Below are positions 25,902-34,622 of a stretch of DNA of 64,000 nucleotides, piece by piece. Numbering within the stretch: position 1 is the stretch's first letter; the number at the start of each line of letters is the position of its first letter. Under the pieces are notes generated by a model. That model was not told the origin of the DNA. It saw nothing but the letters and a program-made list of their open reading frames with translations, and did no database searches. Source of the DNA: Marispirochaeta sp. (GTDB lineage: Bacteria; Spirochaetota; Spirochaetia; JC444; Marispirochaetaceae); assembly GCF_963668165.1 (NCBI RefSeq), contig NZ_OY764212.1:806001-870000 (forward strand), read 5' to 3'. The translations under genes and the position numbers were made by a program.

Positions 25902-26783
25902 TCAATTTTTCATCCCCGTCATGACGATGCCCTCTACAAAGTAGCGCTGTCCGATAAGATAAAAGACAATACCTGGGACAAAGGACATGCAGGTAGCGGC
26001 CATGAGTTTGGACCAGTCGGTTCCCAGGGAACCCTTGAACTGTTGAAGCCCCAGGGCAATGGTATATTTTTCCAGGGAATTGATATAGACCATCTGCTGC
26101 ATCAGGTCGTTCCAGAGCATGATGAACAGAAGAAGGGCAACCACAATCATGGCGGACTTGATGGCGGGGATAATGATGCTTACCAGGATGCGCAAAGGGC
26201 CTGCTCCGTCGATTGTGGCTGCCTCGTCCAGCTCCCGGGGAATGGTCTTGATGAACTGGCGGATGAGAAAAATATTGAAGGCACCGCCTCCGCAGAAATG
26301 GGGGAAAATCAAGGGCAGGTAGGAATCCACAACCCGGAGGCCCCTGGTCCACATGATGTACAGGGGAACCAGGGTTACCACCGTCGGCACCAGCATGGAA
26401 CCGACACAGAGGGAAAAGAGCAGATTCTTCCCCCGGAAGCGCAGCCGGGCAAAGGCATAGCCCCCCATTGTGGCGGTAATCGTACCCCCGATAACCGAAG
26501 GCAGAATAATCGTCATTGTATTCGCGAAGTACCTGAAGAAGGGAAAGTACTTCATGGTTTCCCTGTAATTGCTGAACAGCCACCTGTCGGGGAGAAAATC
26601 GGGTGGATAGGCGTAGAGCTCCTTGTTGGTCATAAGGCTCGAGCGGAACATCCACCACACAGGCAGCAGTACAAAGGCGCCCAGAATAATCAGGATAATG
26701 AGGGTTGCGGCATTTGCTACTTTCTCCTGCCGCCTGCGGCTCCGGATACCATTAGCGCTGAAACTTAATCCCTGGAATCCCAT
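25902..26783 (-). CDS. Carbohydrate ABC transporter permease, MalG type
   Basis: Inner-membrane permease of 293 residues with six predicted helices. The EAA motif EAATIDGAGPLRILVSIIIP near residue 195 docks the ATPase. FIRQFIKTIPRELDEAA is the usual upstream segment. Its ATG overlaps the stop of the MalF-type gene (TAATG). No ATP-binding subunit lies in the operon, so a shared MsmX/MalK-type ATPase elsewhere is expected. Confidence 0.94.
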   Translation of the reverse strand: MGFQGLSFSANGIRSRRRQEKVANAATLIILIILGAFVLLPVWWMFRSSLMTNKELYAYPPDFLPDRWLFSNYRETMKYFPFFRYFANTMTIILPSVIGGTITATMGGYAFARLRFRGKNLLFSLCVGSMLVPTVVTLVPLYIMWTRGLRVVDSYLPLIFPHFCGGGAFNIFLIRQFIKTIPRELDEAATIDGAGPLRILVSIIIPAIKSAMIVVALLLFIMLWNDLMQQMVYINSLEKYTIALGLQQFKGSLGTDWSKLMAATCMSFVPGIVFYLIGQRYFVEGIVMTGMKN

Positions 26784-27706
26784 TAATGATTGTCTCCTTC
26801 GTAGAATATCCAGCTTTTACTGCTGGCAAACAGGATGATGGTAAAAACCGAAATCAGTGCAAAAAAGACAAAGGCGATTCCGCAGGCGTATCCCAGCTGG
26901 TTACTGATAAAGGCGTATCGGTACATAAGATAGGTCATAAAGGTAGATGAATTCCCCGGACCGCCGTTGGTCAGGGCAAGGGCGGGAATAACGACCTGCA
27001 TGTTGGTGATCAGGGCCATCATCAGGTTGTAGAAGATAATAGGCGACATGCAGGGGACGGTAACATGGCAAAAACGCTGCCAGCCGTTGGCTCCGTCTAT
27101 CTCCGCCGCATCGTGATACACCTTGGGTACGTTTTGAAGTCCCGCGAGAAATATTACTATAAGATTTCCTGAGAGCCACACGGCAATGAGCGCCAGAGAC
27201 GGAACCACGTACCTGGAGTCGGCGATAAACCTGATCTTATCGATGCCAAGCCCCGTGAGGATAAAATTGAAGAGTCCGAAGTTGGCCTCGTAGAGCCATG
27301 CCCAGCCCAGAAAAACCGCCATGGCCGGCAGAACATAGGGCAGGTAGAATACCGCGCGAAAGAAGCCCCTGGCCGGGACCCTACGGTTCAACAGCATGGC
27401 TATGAACAGTGAGTAGATCATGCTGCCGGTAACCGCCAGCAAGGAGAAATATATGGTAACCTTTATGGAATCCTTGAAGAAAGGATCCGCGGTAAAGAGC
27501 CGGATGTAGTTTTCCAGACCGATAAAGACCGGATCCGGAGCCCCCTTGCCCCATTTGAAGAAGCCCAGCACAAACATGCTTGCAAGGGGCAGGTAGGTAA
27601 TAAAGATCAGACCGATAATCGATGGAGCCAGGCAGATCCAGGCCGCCCGCGACTCAGCCTTTAAAGTCTGGTTTGTAATTCCTGCTCTCCTACTCAGTAG
27701 ACGCAT
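26783..27706 (-). CDS. Carbohydrate ABC transporter permease, MalF type
   Basis: Inner-membrane permease of 307 residues with six predicted helices. The EAA loop is DAAEIDGANGWQRFCHVTVP near residue 195. NGGPGNSSTFMTYLMYRYAF matches the MalF/UgpA family. GAGG lies 8 bases before ATG 27706. It is the third gene of the GH127-ABC operon and pairs with the MalG-type permease. Confidence 0.94.
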   Translation of the reverse strand: MRLLSRRAGITNQTLKAESRAAWICLAPSIIGLIFITYLPLASMFVLGFFKWGKGAPDPVFIGLENYIRLFTADPFFKDSIKVTIYFSLLAVTGSMIYSLFIAMLLNRRVPARGFFRAVFYLPYVLPAMAVFLGWAWLYEANFGLFNFILTGLGIDKIRFIADSRYVVPSLALIAVWLSGNLIVIFLAGLQNVPKVYHDAAEIDGANGWQRFCHVTVPCMSPIIFYNLMMALITNMQVVIPALALTNGGPGNSSTFMTYLMYRYAFISNQLGYACGIAFVFFALISVFTIILFASSKSWIFYEGDNH

Positions 27707-27737
27707 GCATTTATCCTCGGTATCACACTAAACTCGA

Positions 27738-27770
27738 AGGGAAGCGCCCGGATCGCCCGAACGCTTCCCT
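27738..27770 (-). promoter_or_regulatory. Stem-loop between binding-protein and permease genes
   Basis: Nine-bp perfect stem AGGGAAGCG/CGCTTCCCT with a 15-base loop and no T tract. It lies between the ABC binding-protein stop and the permease start, matching the position of the dctP-dctQ hairpin. Confidence 0.7.
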
Positions 27771-27830
27771 GTTACGTCGGGCCTGTGCCCGATCACAAAA
27801 AACCGGGCCCGCCGCTTATCTTTTAGAAAA

Positions 27831-29180
27831 TCAGCCGTCTCCCCTGAAGGCAGCGACCAGGCTCGTATATCCATCGTCAATGGCTTCTTCCGCCGTCTTT
27901 GCCCCGGTCCAGACATCTCCCAGCAAGGAGCCAAGGAGGGTGTTGAAATCGACGGTGTTGTTTACATAATACCATGCCGTCGATCTGGAATACTCCCGCG
28001 CATAGTCAACAACCGCGGGTTTATACTCCTCGTAGGGAGGAAAGTTCGGGTTATCTATCCATTTTCGTATGAGATCTTCATCGGTGTACCATTTTTCAAG
28101 AACCGGCATCCAGATACCCGCTTCTATCAGGGCCCAGCTGTTTTCTTCCCTGGAATACCATTTTACCCAGTCCATGGCCTCCCCGGGGTTCTCGGACTGG
28201 CTGAAGACTACGTTCGGGCCGCCGGTACAGATTGTGACCTTCTCCTTCATGTAGGGCAGAACGGCTACACCGTAATTGAGGCCCTCTTCCCGGGCGGAGG
28301 CAAGACAGGTACCCACGTTCCATGCGCCGTTTGTTGTCATGGCGCAGGTGCCGGCGATAAGGGAACGCTGCACACCGTCATCGGAAAGGCCCGCGGACAG
28401 GGGAGCCACCTTGTGAACCAGGTGCAGGTCCGCTATCTTCTGGATTGCCTCGACCGCGGCGGGCCTGTTTATACTTACCGAAGATCCGTCCTTACTGTAA
28501 AATCCGCTGCCGTTGCTGAGGCACCAGACCTCGAGCTGCCAGGTCAGATTCTCCACCATGCAGCCGTACTGCACGATATTCATGGGATCAAAAGCGGGAG
28601 ATTTGGCGTTGTTGCCGTCGGCATCCAGGGTCAGGAGTTTTGCAGTATCCACAAATTCATCCCAGGTCCAGGCGTTTTCCGCGCTGACGGGGGGATACTC
28701 CACCCCCGCGGCATCGAACATGTCCTTGTTGTAGTACAGAACAAGAATTTCATTCGCCGCAGAATAGGCCACCGGTTTTCCCTCATACTTGAAGGTTATG
28801 CTCTCCAGGGGCTTGGAGTCACCCGATCCGTACATACCGGAAACATCTGCAAGCAGTCCGTTCTCCGCAAACTGCAGTACCCCTGCTTCGTTCATGATGC
28901 CGCAATCCGGCAGGGAACGGGCGGTGGCCAGGGTGTTGAGTTTGGTTACATAGGTGTCGTGGGGTATGGACATGATCTCGACTTCAATCCGGTCCTGGCC
29001 GGCGTTGAACGTGTCGGCAACGCCCTGAACCGCCTCTCCCTCGTCAGGGGTCCCCCAGTAGGAATAGGTAATCGGGACCTTCCCGTCAGCCTGTGCCGCA
29101 TCCTGTGAGCCGCCTGCCAACGCCAGGGGGACCATGATCAGGCAGAACAGAAAAAGCGCAGATAGTCCTTTCTTCATCAT
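27831..29180 (-). CDS. ABC sugar-binding protein (family 1 extracellular)
   Basis: Periplasmic solute-binding protein of 449 residues. A signal peptide (MMKKGLSALFLFCLIMVPLALA) is followed by GGSQDAAQADGKVPITYSYWG. AATARSLPDCGIMN and GTCAMTTNGAWNV fit the MalE-like fold. No lipobox cysteine is present. ATG 29180 is preferred because AAGGAAGG just upstream is the ribosome site. The reading from TTG 29201 would translate it. The partner GH127 predicts arabinose-containing oligosaccharides as ligand. Confidence 0.93.
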   Translation of the reverse strand: MMKKGLSALFLFCLIMVPLALAGGSQDAAQADGKVPITYSYWGTPDEGEAVQGVADTFNAGQDRIEVEIMSIPHDTYVTKLNTLATARSLPDCGIMNEAGVLQFAENGLLADVSGMYGSGDSKPLESITFKYEGKPVAYSAANEILVLYYNKDMFDAAGVEYPPVSAENAWTWDEFVDTAKLLTLDADGNNAKSPAFDPMNIVQYGCMVENLTWQLEVWCLSNGSGFYSKDGSSVSINRPAAVEAIQKIADLHLVHKVAPLSAGLSDDGVQRSLIAGTCAMTTNGAWNVGTCLASAREEGLNYGVAVLPYMKEKVTICTGGPNVVFSQSENPGEAMDWVKWYSREENSWALIEAGIWMPVLEKWYTDEDLIRKWIDNPNFPPYEEYKPAVVDYAREYSRSTAWYYVNNTVDFNTLLGSLLGDVWTGAKTAEEAIDDGYTSLVAAFRGDG

Positions 29181-29241
29181 CTTCTTGTACCTTCCTTTCA
29201 AAATATTTTACACAACAACCGAAGGGTTGCGTATTTTTGTT

Positions 29242-31173
29242 TTACAGCCTCTGTTTCTGCCAGACCAGCATTTCTCCCGGAGTCCTGTTGCACCACAGGC
29301 AATAGGGAACCGCCGTTATCGAGGTCTCTCCCAGGGTGAAGTTGGGGCTTCCGTACAAGGACCCCACCCCGCTTGAGAACCGGAAGCCCGGGTATTCGAG
29401 CTTCGGCAAGGCCCCCGGCAGACTGCTCAGGCTCTCCCCACGGCGGACCTCAATATCGGGAGCAAGCGCAAAGGAGGCCAGGTTATCGCCGTTATCCGCC
29501 TCTTCCAGACAATAGACAAAGGGGCCCAGCATAAGGGCGGTTTTTCCGGCATTCACCCGCACCCTGTCACTGGCGGCTACCCACCGGGGAGCGATATGCA
29601 GGTCCATCAGGATCTCACCGGGTGTCTCGAGATCAATGAGGGCATAGGAATTCCGGATTTCCGGCTCACAGACCTTCCCGTCCACCCGGAACGCGGGATT
29701 CTCGGCATAAGAGGGAACACGAATACGAAGATTGACCGGTCCATCGCTGCTTATCCGAACGGTCCCACGGTGCACAATGTCCGCCTCCATGCTGATCCGC
29801 ACTGGCCGCTGTCCACCCTGATACTCTGCCCGGGAGGAGATAAACTGATGAATGCAGAGAGTCCCCTCATCCTCGGCATAGATGTACTGTCCCAGGGAGG
29901 CCAGGGTCCGGGCCACGTTGGTAGGACAGCAGGCCACGCTGAACCATTGCTGGCGTACAGGTTTTACATGGGCCATGGATGAGTAGGGCAAACAGATTTC
30001 CGGCCAGACCTCCAGGGGATTGACGTAAAAATAGCGGAGTCCGTCAGCACTGATCCCCGCCAGAACCGTGTTGTAGAGCGCCTTCTCCACTGCGTCGTAA
30101 AAGGAGGCATCGCTGCTAAGGGCGGCCATCCTCTGCCCAAACATCATCAGTCCCACGGAGGCACAGGTTTCGCAGTAGGCGCTGCCGTTGGGAAGATCAT
30201 AATCCGTTGTAAAGCGCTCTAAAAAACCTGATGAGCCGATCCCGCCGGTAATGAACATCCTTTTTTCCGTAACACTTTTCCACAAAGCCAGGGACGCTTC
30301 CGCGAGCTCCGTATCATCGCACTCCCGGGCAAGGTCCGCCATGGCGGCGCACATGTATATGGCCCGAACCGCGTGACCTTCTATACTGCGCTGCTCTACC
30401 GGCGGCATATGGGCCTGGGCGTATTTAAGATCGAAATCATCGAGCTCCGGAAAAATACCCGTATTCTGGTTCTGATTCAGCTCCTGGATAAAATAGTTCG
30501 GTTCCCTTCCCCGCTGATGAATAAAGTATCTGGCAGTCTCAAGATACCGGGGATCCTGCGTAACACGATACAAACGGATAAGAGCCAGTTCGATCTCCTG
30601 ATGGCCGGGATAGCCGTGAATCTGCTCCCTCCCCGGACCGAAGGTGTCCGAAATCAGGTCGGCGAAACGGATTGCTGCATTCAGAAGCTTTTTCGAACCC
30701 GTGGCGTTGAAATAAGCCACCGCAGCCCCGATCAGATAGCCCGCACAGTACAGTTCGTGACCTTCCCGCAGGTTGGACCAGCGCTTCCGGGGTTCAACAA
30801 GAGTGTAATATGTATTCAGGTACCCGTCGGGCTGCTGTGCCCGGATGATCAGGTCGATCGCCTCCTCTGCCAGGGGAACAAAAGCACTTCCCTTTCCGCT
30901 CTCTATACTGTAGGAGACCGCCTCAAGCCACTTGTATACATCGCTGTCCTGAAATACCGCACCGTAAAACTCTCCGTCCATCTCTCCGGCGACGATCCGG
31001 AAATTTGCAAGACAATGGGAGCGCTCGGTACCCTCAATGCGGTCGTTTAATATATTCCACTGATACGGCAGAACCTTTTCCGCAATCATATTGACGTAGT
31101 GTCCGAAAAGAGGATCGGTGATCTCAACTCTGTTATGACCCAGCGGCCGGTATCCTTTCTGCATCTGCCTCAT
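29242..31173 (-). CDS. GH127 beta-L-arabinofuranosidase
   Basis: Glycoside hydrolase family 127 enzyme of 643 residues, probably cytoplasmic since no signal peptide is visible. It removes beta-L-arabinofuranose from arabino-oligosaccharides. The zinc/catalytic set known from HypBA1 (Glu and three Cys) is visible as YCETCASVG near residue 333 and VACCPTNVAR near 413. The (alpha/alpha)6 barrel covers about residues 20-440, with beta-sandwich domains after it. Start choice: ATG 31173 or 31164, both behind GAGGAG. The TTG at 31182 is unlikely. It leads an operon with an ABC importer under three LacI-type operators. Confidence 0.9.
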   Translation of the reverse strand: MRQMQKGYRPLGHNRVEITDPLFGHYVNMIAEKVLPYQWNILNDRIEGTERSHCLANFRIVAGEMDGEFYGAVFQDSDVYKWLEAVSYSIESGKGSAFVPLAEEAIDLIIRAQQPDGYLNTYYTLVEPRKRWSNLREGHELYCAGYLIGAAVAYFNATGSKKLLNAAIRFADLISDTFGPGREQIHGYPGHQEIELALIRLYRVTQDPRYLETARYFIHQRGREPNYFIQELNQNQNTGIFPELDDFDLKYAQAHMPPVEQRSIEGHAVRAIYMCAAMADLARECDDTELAEASLALWKSVTEKRMFITGGIGSSGFLERFTTDYDLPNGSAYCETCASVGLMMFGQRMAALSSDASFYDAVEKALYNTVLAGISADGLRYFYVNPLEVWPEICLPYSSMAHVKPVRQQWFSVACCPTNVARTLASLGQYIYAEDEGTLCIHQFISSRAEYQGGQRPVRISMEADIVHRGTVRISSDGPVNLRIRVPSYAENPAFRVDGKVCEPEIRNSYALIDLETPGEILMDLHIAPRWVAASDRVRVNAGKTALMLGPFVYCLEEADNGDNLASFALAPDIEVRRGESLSSLPGALPKLEYPGFRFSSGVGSLYGSPNFTLGETSITAVPYCLWCNRTPGEMLVWQKQRL

Positions 31174-31186
31174 ACTCCTCAAGTTG

Positions 31187-31214
31187 ATGTTAAACGTTTA
31201 ACTTTCTAAACCAA
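31187..31214 (-). promoter_or_regulatory. GH127 operon promoter overlapped by a LacI operator
   Basis: On the minus strand TTGGTT (31209-31214), 16 bases, TAACAT (31187-31192). A perfect 14-bp palindrome GTTAAACGTTTAAC (31189-31202) covers the -10 and spacer. Confidence 0.65.
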
Positions 31215-31251
31215 AATATATCGTAAAACAGCCATCCTGCTCTCCGAATAT

Positions 31252-31261
31252 TAAACGTTTA
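31252..31261. promoter_or_regulatory. LacI-type operator TAAACGTTTA
   Basis: Perfect 10-bp palindrome midway between the divergent promoters. A loop could form with the sites at 31189 and 31356. Confidence 0.75.
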
Positions 31262-31349
31262 CCCTCATATACTCATCATATACCTGCCAAATCCTTCTGT
31301 AAAGGAAATTTTTAAAATTCCAACGGTGATTTTAATCACTTTACGGCTT

Positions 31350-31377
31350 TTGATGTTAAACGTTTATATGATATAGT
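31350..31377 (+). promoter_or_regulatory. lacI-type gene promoter with operator in the spacer
   Basis: TTGATG (31350-31355), 16 bases, TATAGT (31372-31377). The spacer holds TTAAACGTTTA (31356-31366), so the regulator should repress itself. Confidence 0.7.
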
Positions 31378-31382
31378 ACAGT

Positions 31383-32411
31383 ATGGCAACAATCAGAGAG
31401 ATCGCCGACTGCGCGGAGGTTTCCATCGCCACCGTCTCCAAGGTTTTGAACGGTCTGCCCGGGGTGAGCCGTGAGACCCAGGATACAGTAATGGCGGCGG
31501 CAAAGCGGCTGAAATACAGACCTAATCTGAACGCCCGGAATCTGAAGATGGGCATGAGCCGCACCCTGGGTATCATTGCCGAGGATCTGACGGTATTTAA
31601 CACCCCCGGTATAGTGGACGGTATCGGCGTCTGCTGCGATACCCGGAACTATCACTACATTCTGGGCAACCTGCGCTTCAACAAACGTTTCCATCACGAT
31701 CCGGGCTACGGTAAAGAGAAAACCGAACTGGTTATGGACATGATGGACGAGATGCTCTCCAAACAGGTGGACGGCATTCTCTACATCGGATGCCACAGCC
31801 ACATAGTCGCACCGGTATCCGAACAGAAGGAAACCCGCTTTGTCTGTGCCTACTGTTTCAGCGAAGATCCGAACATCCCCGCCGTCAACTACGATGACCG
31901 GGAGGCAGCACGGAAGGTCGCAGAACTACTGATCAGCAAAGGGCACCGGAAAATCGGAATCATCGCCGGTCCCAAGGACTCCTTCCACACCAACAATCGC
32001 CTTCTTGGTTTCCAGGAGGCCCTTTACGAGAAGAATATCCCCTACAATCCCCACCTGACCCGTTATGGTGACTGGGAACGGGACCAGGGCTTTGCCAACG
32101 CCCCCTCACTGCTGGCGGAAGGAGTCACCGCCATCTTTACCCAGAACGACCTTATGGCCATGGGAGTCATAGACTACTGCAACCAGAACGGGATAGAGGT
32201 GGGAAAGAACCTGGCCCTCATCGGCTTTGACGACCGGGAAATCGCTTCGGTCTGCCGACCGAGCCTTTCGTCAGTCTCGCTGCCCCTTTTCGAGATAGGA
32301 CACACCGCGGCGGACATTATGCTGGATATGATCGAGAAGGACAGAAAGCCCGAGAGTCACGAGATCCTCCTCGGCTGCAGTATTGTGGAACGGGAATCGA
32401 CCTCTCCCTGA
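31383..32411 (+). CDS. LacI-family transcription regulator
   Basis: 342 residues. The LacI helix-turn-helix and hinge cover residues 2-55 (TIREIADCAEVSIATVSKVLNG, RPNLNARNLK). A periplasmic-binding-protein-like effector domain follows, with GIIAGPKDSFHTNNRLLGFQEAL and AIFTQNDLMAMGVID. It is divergent from the GH127-ABC operon. Three palindromes of the TTAAACGTTTA type between them are its probable operators, with an arabinose-derived effector inferred. ATG 31383 lies only 5 bases after the -10 box and has no Shine-Dalgarno sequence. Confidence 0.93.
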   Translation: MATIREIADCAEVSIATVSKVLNGLPGVSRETQDTVMAAAKRLKYRPNLNARNLKMGMSRTLGIIAEDLTVFNTPGIVDGIGVCCDTRNYHYILGNLRFNKRFHHDPGYGKEKTELVMDMMDEMLSKQVDGILYIGCHSHIVAPVSEQKETRFVCAYCFSEDPNIPAVNYDDREAARKVAELLISKGHRKIGIIAGPKDSFHTNNRLLGFQEALYEKNIPYNPHLTRYGDWERDQGFANAPSLLAEGVTAIFTQNDLMAMGVIDYCNQNGIEVGKNLALIGFDDREIASVCRPSLSSVSLPLFEIGHTAADIMLDMIEKDRKPESHEILLGCSIVERESTSP

Positions 32412-32412
32412 G

Positions 32413-32441
32413 TTGTTCCGCCGGATCATTTTAAGTATATT
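32413..32441 (+). promoter_or_regulatory. Promoter of the aspartate-dehydrogenase-like gene
   Basis: TTGTTC (32413-32418), 17 bases, TATATT (32436-32441). Only 9 bases separate the -10 box from ATG 32451. Confidence 0.55.
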
Positions 32442-32450
32442 TGCCGGACC

Positions 32451-33248
32451 ATGAACACCTCCAAAAAAATTGCCATCCTGGGATGCGGAAAGCTCTCGGG
32501 GATTGTCGTGCATGCCCTGAACAGCGGACTCCTGCCGGAATACCGGATAGTCGGCCTACTATCAAAATCAAAAAACAGCGCGGAAAAGTTGGCGCAGCAG
32601 CTGCGCGGAGGAAACAGCGATTGCAGGGTCCGCGAAAATCAGGAGGAACTTTTTTCCCTCAACCCGGATTATATCATCGAGGCTGCATCCCCCGCCGCAA
32701 TGAAGAATATAGCCCTTCCGGCCCTCAGACGGGGAATATCGATCATAAGCCTCTCAATCGGAGCCCTGGCGGACAGGAGCTTTTATGAAGAAGTTCGCAG
32801 AACAGCAGCAGAGAACAATGCAAAGGTGCATCTGGTCTCCGGTGCCATCGGAGGCTTCGATGTTCTGCGCACGGCTTCTCTGATGGGCCCCTGCAAGGCT
32901 TCCATTTCGACGGAAAAAGGTCCCGATTCCCTGAAGGGAACGGAGGTTTATTCTGATTCCCTGCACAAGGAAAGGCGCCGCGTCTTTTCCGGGAATGCGG
33001 TCCAGGCCATAGAGCTGTTTCCCACCAAGGTAAACGTGGCAGTCGCCGCTTCCCTGGCCTCCGTGGGACCCGAAAACATTGAGGTTTCGGTTACCTCCAC
33101 CCCGGAGTACCTGGGGGACGATCACCGTATAGAGATATCAAATAGCCAGGTGCGGGCGGTAATCGACGTCTACAGCGAGACCGCGGAAATCGCCGGATGG
33201 AGCATCGTCAACACTCTGCACAACCTGGCCTCCCCCATCGTTTTTTAG
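32451..33248 (+). CDS. L-aspartate dehydrogenase-like protein (DUF108)
   Basis: 265 residues. The N-terminal Rossmann fold has ILGCGKLSGIVV near residues 9-20. EAASPAAMKNIALPALRRG and SGAIGGFDVLRTA are characteristic of the AspDH/DUF108 family, as is FPTKVNVAVAASLA. Known members oxidise L-aspartate to oxaloacetate or iminoaspartate, or reduce imino acids, with NAD(P). No NAD-biosynthesis genes (nadA, nadC) are adjacent, so the role may be catabolic. There is no Shine-Dalgarno sequence before ATG 32451. It converges with the next gene, with a 4-base overlap of stops. Confidence 0.82.
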   Translation: MNTSKKIAILGCGKLSGIVVHALNSGLLPEYRIVGLLSKSKNSAEKLAQQLRGGNSDCRVRENQEELFSLNPDYIIEAASPAAMKNIALPALRRGISIISLSIGALADRSFYEEVRRTAAENNAKVHLVSGAIGGFDVLRTASLMGPCKASISTEKGPDSLKGTEVYSDSLHKERRRVFSGNAVQAIELFPTKVNVAVAASLASVGPENIEVSVTSTPEYLGDDHRIEISNSQVRAVIDVYSETAEIAGWSIVNTLHNLASPIVF

Positions 33249-34159
33249 GCGTTTTTGTTCAGATAGTCCTGTATATTCGCCAGGACCTTTTCGCTCAGCC
33301 GGTCGAAAGCCTGCATGGTCCGTCCGGTGGAAACCTGCACGCAGAATACGTTGGGATGGTCCAGAAAGCGGGGATCTCCTAGGGCCCCCAGGGTATCGCA
33401 GTAACAGCGGTTTTCCCCGTCTATCCAGCGGGAAAAGGGTTCCTCGTCCCAGGCGGGGGAAAGCCCTGTATTAAACAGGATTTTTTTGTTTCCCAGGGCG
33501 GAAAACTCCTCCTCATGCAGGAGCACGGTGTTTCTGTTCAGGCAGGCAAAGAGCACCTCGTTTTCCGACAGCAGATCCCGCAAGGGCAGAAAGCGGTAGC
33601 CCTTTTCTGCAGCAGCAGGTTTTTCACTGCGGGCAAAATAAGAGACCTCCGCGCCGAAAAAAGCCATGGCATCGGCGATCATGCCGCCGGATTTTCCAAG
33701 GCCGATAATGCCCGCTTTAAGTCCGGTAATCTCACGGGGCACTCCGCTCCAGGGTTTTGCAGGGCTGCCGTCCTTGTTTTCACCGAAGCCGTGGAAACAG
33801 CGGACCAGCTCGCTTACAACGTATTCCACAACCCCCTCGTCGCCGTAGTCCCGTATGCCGGTAACGGTTATACCCCGCTGACGGGCATAGCGGATATCGA
33901 CGTTGGCGCTCTCCTCGGAATAAAGAGAACAACACATACCAATGTAGCTGACCGCCGGGCACTGCTCCAGGGCCGCGGCGTTCAACCGGGAGGTATAACT
34001 CAGAAGAACCGCGTCGGCATCCCCGATGCGTCGCGCGATTTCGTCATCATCGGTGGGGATATCGGGATACTGGATAATCTCTTGTGCGTAGTTCTTAAGC
34101 TCCTCCTCGGCAGAGGGTGTCAGGCTTACAGGTTCGATTGCCACCAGTTTCTTGAACAT
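33245..34159 (-). CDS. 2-hydroxyacid dehydrogenase (D-isomer family), divergent
   Basis: 304 residues, with an NAD-binding motif IIGLGKSGGMIADAM near residue 150. The catalytic region is unusual: the typical Arg segment is replaced by FNTGLSPAWDEEPFSRW and the usual Glu/His motifs are hard to place (LDHPNVFCVQVS at the end). It is therefore a divergent member whose activity is uncertain. GGAGGC precedes ATG 34159. It overlaps convergently with the aspartate-dehydrogenase-like gene. Confidence 0.75.
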   Translation of the reverse strand: MFKKLVAIEPVSLTPSAEEELKNYAQEIIQYPDIPTDDDEIARRIGDADAVLLSYTSRLNAAALEQCPAVSYIGMCCSLYSEESANVDIRYARQRGITVTGIRDYGDEGVVEYVVSELVRCFHGFGENKDGSPAKPWSGVPREITGLKAGIIGLGKSGGMIADAMAFFGAEVSYFARSEKPAAAEKGYRFLPLRDLLSENEVLFACLNRNTVLLHEEEFSALGNKKILFNTGLSPAWDEEPFSRWIDGENRCYCDTLGALGDPRFLDHPNVFCVQVSTGRTMQAFDRLSEKVLANIQDYLNKNA

Positions 34160-34227
34160 GGATGCCTCCGTACCGCATAACTCTACGGGTTTTTATTCTT
34201 CCTGTCGACCGGGACAAGGGTCCCCAC

Positions 34228-34303
34228 TGATGGTTCATGCGTAGCACTTCGCCGATAGGTGATAGTGCAACACGAAGTTTTGCGAAGCAAACCGAAGTGT
34301 ATG
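34228..34303. repeat. Imperfect inverted repeat in intergenic region 34160-34588
   Basis: Arms ATGCGTAGCACTTCG and CGAAGTGTATGCGC are about 45 bases apart, with an inner CACGAAG/TTGCGAAG. This 430-base gap marks the left edge of the accessory region. Apart from this repeat and two hairpins (34505, 34551) I see nothing. Confidence 0.4.
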
Positions 34304-34504
34304 CGCAGAGGGGTAATTAACTGATTGCTTTTGCGTATGTGCTGGAACCGGACTTTTTATCATAGTAAGATTATGTGTTTTTTCTATCTTTGTTCTCTAC
34401 CCTGCTTCACCCTGTTTTATGAGTGCAGCGCTTCTCCATTGTACCCAATATTATCAGTGTTCATTAGGGGTTTAGTTTTTCCCTTCGCAGGTTCATCGTC
34501 ACGG

Positions 34505-34527
34505 GGGGAGTAGAGCTCCCCTTTTTT
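34505..34527 (+). terminator. Terminator-like hairpin
   Basis: GGGGAG/CTCCCC stem, a 5-base loop and six T. No rightward gene ends just upstream, so it may be a remnant or insulate the following toxin-antitoxin unit. Confidence 0.65.
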
Positions 34528-34550
34528 AGTCGGCTGCATAAAAGATTATA

Positions 34551-34576
34551 AAGGATGGGCCATGTGGCCCGTCCTT
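34551..34576 (+). terminator. GGGCC hairpin, recurrent in the accessory region
   Basis: Eleven-bp stem AAGGATGGGCC/GGCCCGTCCTT with a 4-base loop and one wobble. A near copy with an AAAC loop is at 45924-45947. Confidence 0.55.
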
Positions 34577-34588
34577 CTTGTTTTCTAC

Positions 34589-34617
34589 TTGACGCAATGT
34601 CGCTTTTGTGCGACACT
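34589..34617 (+). promoter_or_regulatory. Toxin-antitoxin promoter with palindromic operator
   Basis: TTGACG (34589-34594), 17 bases, GACACT (34612-34617, weak). The palindrome TGTCGC-6-GCGACA (34598-34615) fills the spacer, as expected for autorepression. Confidence 0.55.
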
Positions 34618-34622
34618 ATCCT

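Noticed and set aside
25846-26658. 270-codon frame in another frame of the MalG-type gene
   Set aside because: Overlaps a clear permease gene on the same strand, and its residue composition (His/Pro/Arg-rich) is not protein-like.
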